DNA of 11,573 nt from an uncultured Lachnospiraceae bacterium. GTDB lineage: Bacteria > Bacillota_A > Clostridia > Lachnospirales > Lachnospiraceae. Positions 6,809 through 11,573 of this stretch are shown here, piece by piece. A program made the translations under genes and the position numbers. Within the stretch, counting starts at the first letter, position 1, and each line of letters starts with the position of its first letter. The stretch is taken from assembly GCA_949957035.1 (NCBI GenBank), contig CATLIP010000055.1, forward strand, positions 1 through 11,573. Reading direction: 5' to 3'. The notes under the pieces were generated by a model that saw nothing but the letters and a program-made list of their open reading frames with translations, made no database searches and had not been told where the DNA came from.

Positions 6809-7333
6809 TTATCCCAAAATCTGTACCCCGCCAAGCAGCACGTAAGAGATAAACCACATAATCACAGTCGCCATAAAAATTCCCAATATAACCGCCGGAA
6901 ACGCCTTCTTAAACTTCACGCCAAGCAGCGCGGCAATCAGCGACCCGGTCCACGCTCCGGTCCCCGGAAGAGGAATCCCCACGAACAGCACAAGTCCCCA
7001 GAACTCATACTTCTCAATCTTGTCGCTCTTACTCATCGCCTTAGCTTCCAGCTTATCGACCATAGGCTTAAACAGCTTCGTCCCCTTCATCCATTTAAAA
7101 ATCGGCGTGATTAACAACAGAATAAACGGTACCGGAATAATATTCCCAATGATACACAGCGGAATCGCCTTTGCCACAGGAACGCCAAGCAGCGGCCCTG
7201 CCACCAAAAGGGCGCCGCGAAGCTCCAGAATCGGAATCATGGAAATAATAAACACAATCGCTTCTTTTCCGACGCTGCCGCCCAAGGCATCGATAATACT
7301 CTGTACTAATGTTTCTGTCTTAGACACTCTCAT
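6809..7333 (-). CDS. Small multidrug export family membrane protein (COG2426, Sm_multidrug_ex)
   Basis: This 174-residue membrane protein matches the Sm_multidrug_ex family. Visible marks are SMIPILELRGALLVAGPLLG (residues 31-50), the hydrophobic stretch from about 54 to 76, the charged loop KLEAKAMSKSDKIEKYEFWG and LVLFVGIPLPGTGAWTGSLI with its Pro/Gly-rich core. Two further membrane segments end the protein. The family name is historical; transport of drugs is not established for most members. The start ATG (7333) overlaps the stop of the HisC-like gene (ATGA), giving translational coupling. It is the last gene before the strong terminator at 6713-6743. Export of a product linked to the aminotransferases is conceivable but is only inference. 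Confidence 0.88.
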   Translation of the reverse strand: MRVSKTETLVQSIIDALGGSVGKEAIVFIISMIPILELRGALLVAGPLLGVPVAKAIPLCIIGNIIPVPFILLLITPIFKWMKGTKLFKPMVDKLEAKAMSKSDKIEKYEFWGLVLFVGIPLPGTGAWTGSLIAALLGVKFKKAFPAVILGIFMATVIMWFISYVLLGGVQILG

Positions 7334-8415
7334 TTATATTCGCGGCGATACTCGGCTTTATACCTTCCCATGTATCCTTCAAGGAATCCAAACAACGCCT
7401 CCATCTCCTCACGGGTCCCGATGGTAATCCGAAGGTACTGTTCAATCCTCCTGCTGCCCCAATACCGAACATAGATACCGCTTTTTTTCAAGGCCTCAAA
7501 CAATTTTTTAGCGTCATACTCCGGGTGGGTAGCAAAGATAAAATTCGCACAGGAATCAAGACACCGAAAACCAAGCTTTTCAAACCGTTCCTTGGCCCAC
7601 TCCCTGGTCTTAATAATTTTATGGATGCTTTCTTCAAAATATTCCCTGTCCTTTACAGCCTCCACTCCGCAGATAAGCGCCGCCTGATTCATGGTATAGG
7701 AATTAAAAGAATACTTGGCGTCATTCAGATACTTAATCAGTCTTGGATTACTGACAGCATATCCAATCCGCATCCCTGCCATGGACCTGGCCTTAGAAAA
7801 GGTCTGCACCACTATCAGATTCTCATACTTGTCAATCAGCTCCAGCGCAGAGCGCCCCGCAAAATCCACATAAGCCTCATCCACAATCACAATCACATCC
7901 TGATTAGCGCGGACGATATCCTCCACCACATTCAATTCCTCATAAATCGCTGTAGGCGCATTAGGATTGGGGAAAATGACTCCGCCATTCTCCCTCTCAT
8001 AATCTTCCTTCACAATCCGGAAATTCTCGTCAAGTTTCTGGCACTCATAGGGAATCCGGTATAGCTCTGCCCAGACCTTATAAAAAGAATATGTAACGTC
8101 CGGGAAAAAAATCGGCTTCTCTGAGTTAAAAAAGGTCAGGAAACACATAGCCAACACATCGTCAGAGCCCACTCCCACAAACACCTGATTGGGATTCACC
8201 TGATAAAAATCTGCCAGCGCCTCGGTAAGGGGGGTACAGGCAGGGTCCGGATAAAGCCTGAATCTGTCCGCGTCCATCTCTGCCAGCGCTTTCTTAACCC
8301 TTGGAGAAGGCGGATAAGGGTTCTCATTGGTATTCAGTTTGATTACTTTATTCTGGGGCTGCTCCCCCGGCACGTAAGGCTCCACCTTACGGATATTTTT
8401 CTCATATTCTCTCAT
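7330..8415 (-). CDS. Histidinol-phosphate aminotransferase-like enzyme (HisC family)
   Basis: This 361-residue fold-type I PLP enzyme is of normal HisC length. Visible motifs are KLNTNENPYPPSP (residues 26-38), YPDP, GVGSDDVLAMCF (cofactor phosphate region), FPNPNAPTAIY, VDEAYVDFAG (D179 pairs with the PLP nitrogen), TFSKARSMAGMRIGYA (Schiff-base K208, R216 phosphate ligand) and YLRITIGTREEM near the end (carboxylate-binding Arg). Classical HisC converts imidazole-acetol phosphate and glutamate to histidinol phosphate. No other his gene is near, so a role in aromatic or other amino-acid transamination is possible. ATG 8415 lies 6 nt after the preceding aminotransferase, and its AAGGA site is inside the end of that gene. 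It overlaps the next gene by 4 nt. Confidence 0.92.
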   Translation of the reverse strand: MREYEKNIRKVEPYVPGEQPQNKVIKLNTNENPYPPSPRVKKALAEMDADRFRLYPDPACTPLTEALADFYQVNPNQVFVGVGSDDVLAMCFLTFFNSEKPIFFPDVTYSFYKVWAELYRIPYECQKLDENFRIVKEDYERENGGVIFPNPNAPTAIYEELNVVEDIVRANQDVIVIVDEAYVDFAGRSALELIDKYENLIVVQTFSKARSMAGMRIGYAVSNPRLIKYLNDAKYSFNSYTMNQAALICGVEAVKDREYFEESIHKIIKTREWAKERFEKLGFRCLDSCANFIFATHPEYDAKKLFEALKKSGIYVRYWGSRRIEQYLRITIGTREEMEALFGFLEGYMGRYKAEYRREYK

Positions 8416-8421
8416 ATTATT

Positions 8422-9615
8422 CTATCCTTCAAAATACTCTTTCGCCAATTCCTTGAACTTGGGCAGCGAGTTCACAATCGTCTCATAAGCTACACAGTAG
8501 GCAAGCCGCACATACCCCGGACAGGCAAATGAACTTCCCGGCACCAGCAAAAGATTATACTTCTTTGCCGCTGCACAGAAAACCTTCTCATCCGAAACCG
8601 GAGACTTCACAAACAGATAGAACGCGCCCTGGGGCTTAATACACTCAAAGCCGCATTCCCGCAAACCCTGATACAAGGTCTCCCTGTTTCTGTCATAATA
8701 GGAGATATCCGTCTTCTCGTTGATACACTTTGCCACCACCTTCTGCTGCAGGGTCGGGGCATTGACAAACCCAAGAATCCTGGTTGCAACATTGGCGGCC
8801 CCCAATACATCCTCACTGTCCTTCACCTCGTCCGGGATTACCAGATAGCCGATGCGCTCTCCCGGCAGGGACAGAGACTTACTGTACGAATATCCCACAA
8901 TCGTATTGGCATAATATTTCGTGAGATAGGGAACCTCTGCTCCATCGTAGACCAGCTCACGGTAGGGCTCATCCGAAATCAGATAAATATCCGTCCCATA
9001 CTCCTTTTGTTTTGCCTCCATAATCGCCGCCAGCTTCATGACGGTCTCCTCTGAATAAACCACTCCCGTAGGATTATTCGGCGTATTCACAATAACCGCT
9101 TTCGTCTTGGGCGTAATCTTCTGCTCAAACTCAGAAAGCTTCGGCTGGAAATCCTCGGTGTTGGGAGAAATCTCCACCAATACCCCGTCAAAATTATTCG
9201 TATAAGAACGGTACTCACCAAAATACGGCGCAAAGGCAATCACCTCATCGCCGGGATTCAGAAGAGTCTTTAAGATTACATTCAATCCTCCTGCCGCTCC
9301 CACCGACATCACAATATTCTTCCCTGCAAAATTCGTCCCGAAGCGCTCATTCAAAGACCGGGCTACTGTCTCCCGCACATCCCCATAACCGGAATTACTG
9401 TTGGTATACCCGTGAAGGACCACCGGGTCATTCTCGTCTAACAGCTCTATAATCGCCTTCTTTACCGCCTCCGGAGCCGCAACATTGGGATTGCCAAGAC
9501 TAAAATCAAACACATTCTCCGGCCCGTAAATCTGAGCAAGCCGGTTGCCCTCCTCAAACATCGCACGAATCGCTGAACTGTTTGCTACCATATTCTTCAT
9601 TTTCTCTGCTATCAT
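8422..9615 (-). CDS. Class I/II PLP-dependent aminotransferase (aspartate aminotransferase-like)
   Basis: This 397-residue cytoplasmic enzyme of fold-type I shows SLGNPNVAAPEAV (residues 39-51), GYTNSNSGYGDVRETVA, SVGAAGGLNVILKTLLNPGD (104-123), VNTPNNPTGVVYSEE (N181), SDEPYRELVYDG (D215), SYSKSLSLPGERIGYL (Schiff-base K246) and YVRLAYCV (R370, carboxylate binding). These show a functional alpha-amino-acid transaminase; the amino-acid specificity cannot be fixed from sequence. ATG 9615 has AAGGAG upstream. It follows the DUF2156 gene by about 37 nt and is followed after 6 nt by a second, HisC-type aminotransferase. Two distinct transaminases in one transcription unit suggests a linked amino-acid conversion. 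Confidence 0.93.
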   Translation of the reverse strand: MIAEKMKNMVANSSAIRAMFEEGNRLAQIYGPENVFDFSLGNPNVAAPEAVKKAIIELLDENDPVVLHGYTNSNSGYGDVRETVARSLNERFGTNFAGKNIVMSVGAAGGLNVILKTLLNPGDEVIAFAPYFGEYRSYTNNFDGVLVEISPNTEDFQPKLSEFEQKITPKTKAVIVNTPNNPTGVVYSEETVMKLAAIMEAKQKEYGTDIYLISDEPYRELVYDGAEVPYLTKYYANTIVGYSYSKSLSLPGERIGYLVIPDEVKDSEDVLGAANVATRILGFVNAPTLQQKVVAKCINEKTDISYYDRNRETLYQGLRECGFECIKPQGAFYLFVKSPVSDEKVFCAAAKKYNLLLVPGSSFACPGYVRLAYCVAYETIVNSLPKFKELAKEYFEG

Positions 9616-9652
9616 GCTCTTCTTTTCTCCTTCTTCTGCATCTCAATCGTCA

Positions 9653-10561
9653 TCACGCATTTATCTCTGTCACAGTCCCTTTTTCAACCATGAAAACCGG
9701 ACGGTACGACAGCTTCGCCTTTCTTAATCCCTCTGCTCCCGTATCCTCCTCACGATTCACATAAAGATACTCCCGGCACTCGTGCTCCACAAACTGCTGG
9801 TTAATCATGGGGTACGCGCCTTCCACATCTGCAAAAGCCTTCTCTATATGGACAACAAACGTGTCAGAGCAGATGGGTTCTCCGATGGTAAACGCCACCA
9901 CTTCCCCGTCAATCCGTAAAACTCCGCCCGTCAGCTCCAATTCCTTATACAGCCGCAGAGCATTCATTGTCACACAGATTTCACCGCGTTTGTCCGGGTC
10001 ATCCTCACAGCCGTTCTGTTCCCGCCATTTGAGCGCCATCTGAAAACACTCCTCCGCATTTTCAGTTGTAAGCGCCTCATATGACCATCTATCGCCGTAT
10101 AACGTCTTAAATTTATTGATGTGATTTCTCTTACTGTGCAGCTTCTTCCCGGACAGTGTAGACAGCTTTTCCGACTCATACACATAGTCCGCGCTGTCCC
10201 TGTCATACTCAATCTGAAACCTTCCCGGATACCACTCCTCCAACTGAGCGAAATTCTCCGGCGTCAGATTATACATCTGGAAAGGCACGCCCCGCTTCTT
10301 ACAAAATTCCATCTGCCATTCAACGGCCTTTCGCACATCTTCAGGCTCCCCCGCAGGAAATGCGAATGCAAGATGCTCCTCATCCTCACTCTTGAATACC
10401 AGCGCATTCCCTACAATCGCCCACTTTACCGGATACTGGCGCGACCACAGGTACACATTGGCAAATGTCCTCTCGCAGCTTCGACTCGTATGATGTCTGA
10501 AATACCGAGAAATAATATCCTTATCCTCCAGCTCAGCTCTTTTAAATTGTATCTCGTCCAT
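9653..10561 (-). CDS. DUF2156 protein (phosphatidylglycerol lysyltransferase C-terminal-like, GNAT fold)
   Basis: This cytoplasmic protein of 302 residues matches the DUF2156 family, which shares its double-GNAT fold with the catalytic domain of MprF-type aminoacyl-lipid synthases but lacks the membrane part. Marks are FKRAELEDKDIISRYF at the N-terminus, RTFANVYLWS, YDRDSADYVYESEKLSTLSG, KLHSKRNHINKF, GGVLRIDGEVVAFTIGEPI, EGAYPMINQQFVEHE and YVNREEDTGAEGLRKAKLSY. The exact substrate of stand-alone members is not established. ATG 10561 is chosen because AAGG lies 7 nt upstream and the family begins at this point; an upstream ATG at 10615 would add 18 residues but has a poor ribosome site. It heads the operon with two aminotransferases and a small membrane exporter-family protein. 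Confidence 0.9.
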   Translation of the reverse strand: MDEIQFKRAELEDKDIISRYFRHHTSRSCERTFANVYLWSRQYPVKWAIVGNALVFKSEDEEHLAFAFPAGEPEDVRKAVEWQMEFCKKRGVPFQMYNLTPENFAQLEEWYPGRFQIEYDRDSADYVYESEKLSTLSGKKLHSKRNHINKFKTLYGDRWSYEALTTENAEECFQMALKWREQNGCEDDPDKRGEICVTMNALRLYKELELTGGVLRIDGEVVAFTIGEPICSDTFVVHIEKAFADVEGAYPMINQQFVEHECREYLYVNREEDTGAEGLRKAKLSYRPVFMVEKGTVTEINA

Positions 10562-10649
10562 ATCCTGACCTTCTCTTTTTATCAATTCTTTAGTATCATG
10601 CCTCACAGACAGCATATCTATACACTCTCTGCCGGTTCTTCATTTTTTG

Positions 10650-10802
10650 TTATCTTGTCTCACAAATTGCATACATATCCGCTCTCTGCCCATTTTCCGC
10701 CTCTGCAAGCTGCGTTTCCTGTGCAAGCACAGTAGACACGCACATCATACAAAAAACAATCACAATAAGCATAGACGCCTGCATTCTCTTACTAAACTCC
10801 AT
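10650..10802 (-). CDS. Small exported protein of 50 residues, unknown function
   Basis: ATG 10802, with GGGGAG 8 nt upstream, opens a frame of 50 codons ending in TAA (10652-10650). The start is basic (MEFSKRMQAS), followed by a hydrophobic core MLIVIVFCMMCVSTVLA and a likely signal peptidase site after VLA (residues 25-27). This leaves a mature peptide of about 23 residues, QETQLAEAENGQRADMYAIC then ETR, with one cysteine. It lies between the coiled-coil cell-wall protein and the DUF2156 gene. The signal peptide pattern and strong ribosome site argue for a real gene; no family is recognised. A short membrane anchor is an alternative. Confidence 0.6.
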   Translation of the reverse strand: MEFSKRMQASMLIVIVFCMMCVSTVLAQETQLAEAENGQRADMYAICETR

Positions 10803-10829
10803 TTTCTTCTCTCCCCTTATGAATTTATT

Positions 10830-10854
10830 TTTTCCGGGCCCCTTTCCCGGAAAA
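10830..10854 (-). terminator. GC-rich hairpin after the coiled-coil protein gene
   Basis: On the minus strand TTTTCCGGG (10854-10846) pairs perfectly with CCCGGAAAA (10838-10830) around a 7-nt loop, 9 nt after the stop codon of the upstream gene. The 3' side is followed by A rather than T, so it lacks the usual U-tract. It may be a weak terminator or an mRNA stabilising structure. It ends about 28 nt before the small exported protein. Confidence 0.4.
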
Positions 10855-10863
10855 TTGTCTCAT

Positions 10864-11573
10864 TTACCAATCCGTATAGATGTCAATCGTACCGCTGGCA
10901 CATCCGCTGTCATAGACAACGCCTGTGCCAAGGGACGTCTCCACTATCGTTCCTTTCGGATAATCGCTGCTGGCAAGACACAGATATCCGTTGGCATCCC
11001 TGATTGTGCCGTCAGAAGCCACATGCCGCCCCGGAATATTTAATCCATATCCCGGCAATACCCTCTGGGAATAGTAGGTCTCCTTATGCCCGTTAAAATA
11101 GACGACGCCTACCCTGGGGTTCAATTGCCCCGGTCCGGAAGGATATACGTAACCTCCTCCTGAGGGCTTCGGCTCCGCAGGCTTCGACCCGTTGCCGTTC
11201 CCGGTGGAGCCTGCCGTGGAAGCCGCCTTTTCTGCCTCCGCTTTCTCCTTCGCTTCCTGGGCCTCTTTCGCCTTCTTAGCCGCTTCTGCTGCCATGCGGG
11301 CTTCCTCGGCTGCTTTTTCTTCCTTAAGCTTCTTAATCTTATCCCCTAAGATATTCAAATCTGCAGAGGTTTCCTCTGCCTTAGCGCTCAGCTCTTTTTT
11401 CTTGGCATTCAGGTCCTCTTCCATCTCGGCATATAACTGATGCTGCTCATCTAAACGTTCTTCCTCTATCTCAATATTCTGACGAAGCGTCTTAAGTTCA
11501 TCAATCATATTTCGGTCATATTCATTTAAAGTCTGCACAAAATCTACTTTATTGACGAAATCAGCCAAACTCT
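10864..11573 (-). CDS. Exported coiled-coil protein with 3D-like C-terminal domain, 5' end outside window
   Basis: The frame is open at the right edge, so the start and signal peptide are missing; about 235 residues are visible. The first part, SLADFVNKVDFVQTLNEYDR, and the long charged heptad-like helix after it resemble the end of a PcsB/CwlO N-terminal coiled-coil domain. An Ala/Glu/Lys-rich stretch (AAEEARMAAEAAKKAKEAQE) and a Gly/Ser/Pro linker follow. The C-terminal ~85 residues (NGHKETYYSQRVLPGYGL, DANGYLCLASSDYPKGTIVE, YDSGCASGTIDIYTDW) look like a 3D/double-psi-barrel domain of cell-wall-associated hydrolases. A role at the cell wall outside the membrane is likely. Enzymatic activity is uncertain because the conserved Asp pattern of the 3D family is altered (YDSGCASG in place of the usual DTGG). 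Confidence 0.75.
   Translation of the reverse strand, partial: SLADFVNKVDFVQTLNEYDRNMIDELKTLRQNIEIEEERLDEQHQLYAEMEEDLNAKKKELSAKAEETSADLNILGDKIKKLKEEKAAEEARMAAEAAKKAKEAQEAKEKAEAEKAASTAGSTGNGNGSKPAEPKPSGGGYVYPSGPGQLNPRVGVVYFNGHKETYYSQRVLPGYGLNIPGRHVASDGTIRDANGYLCLASSDYPKGTIVETSLGTGVVYDSGCASGTIDIYTDW

Noticed and set aside
6707..7114. Plus-strand ORF of 135 codons opposite the membrane protein gene
   Set aside because: It starts inside the terminator hairpin of the opposite strand and its product is a basic, low-complexity shadow of the membrane protein gene.
10121..10735. Plus-strand ORF of 204 codons opposite DUF2156 and the small peptide gene
   Set aside because: No ribosome site or recognisable domain, and it runs antisense to a confidently assigned gene.

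Overview
All credible genes in this window lie on the minus strand, so transcription runs right to left and 'downstream' means lower coordinates. Base composition (roughly half G+C), strong AAGGAG/GGAG-type ribosome binding sites, an oxygen-sensitive double-cubane reductase, a PucR-type regulator and a PcsB/CwlO-like coiled-coil cell-wall protein all suggest an anaerobic Firmicute of class Clostridia. A Lachnospiraceae-like gut species is my best guess. This rests on gene content only; no 16S or marker gene is present.

Layout from right to left (direction of transcription). (1) 11573-10864: 3' part of an exported coiled-coil protein with a C-terminal 3D/double-psi-barrel-like domain, followed by a GC-rich hairpin. 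(2) 10802-10650: a 50-residue exported small protein with a strong ribosome binding site. (3) 10561-6809: a tight four-gene group, DUF2156 protein, class I/II aminotransferase, HisC-type aminotransferase and a small membrane 'multidrug export' family protein. Gaps are 37 and 6 nt, then a 4-nt ATGA overlap, and the group ends in a clear intrinsic terminator at 6713-6743. (4) 6502-2754: an amino-acid ABC importer (permease, binding lipoprotein, ATPase) followed by an M20 amidohydrolase. This resembles the Bacillus yxeMNOP and ytm/ytn modules, which import and deacylate N-acetylated or modified sulfur amino acids. The 306-nt gap upstream (6503-6808) holds the terminator of group 3, a near-perfect 28-bp palindrome at 6627-6654, and a weak promoter candidate. 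(5) 2665-1: a PucR/CdaR-type regulator followed 8 nt later by a double-cubane-cluster (YjiM/HgdB-like) reductase that runs off the left edge with an unusual C-terminal extension.

The most striking observation is that two genes of the same importer/amidohydrolase operon are interrupted in frame. The binding lipoprotein has TAA at codon 40 and the amidohydrolase has TGA at codon 102. Both otherwise keep full-length, well-conserved domains, and the permease and ATPase are intact. The simplest reading is recent loss of one uptake-and-hydrolysis pathway; recoding or sequence error are alternatives. Other points of interest are a 14-residue tandem repeat in the extension of the double-cubane protein, the 28-bp palindrome, a TATAGA/TCTATA repeat beside the PucR gene, a possible 31-codon ORF between permease and binding protein, and the small exported protein. 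I see no tRNA, rRNA, CRISPR array, insertion sequence or phage gene.
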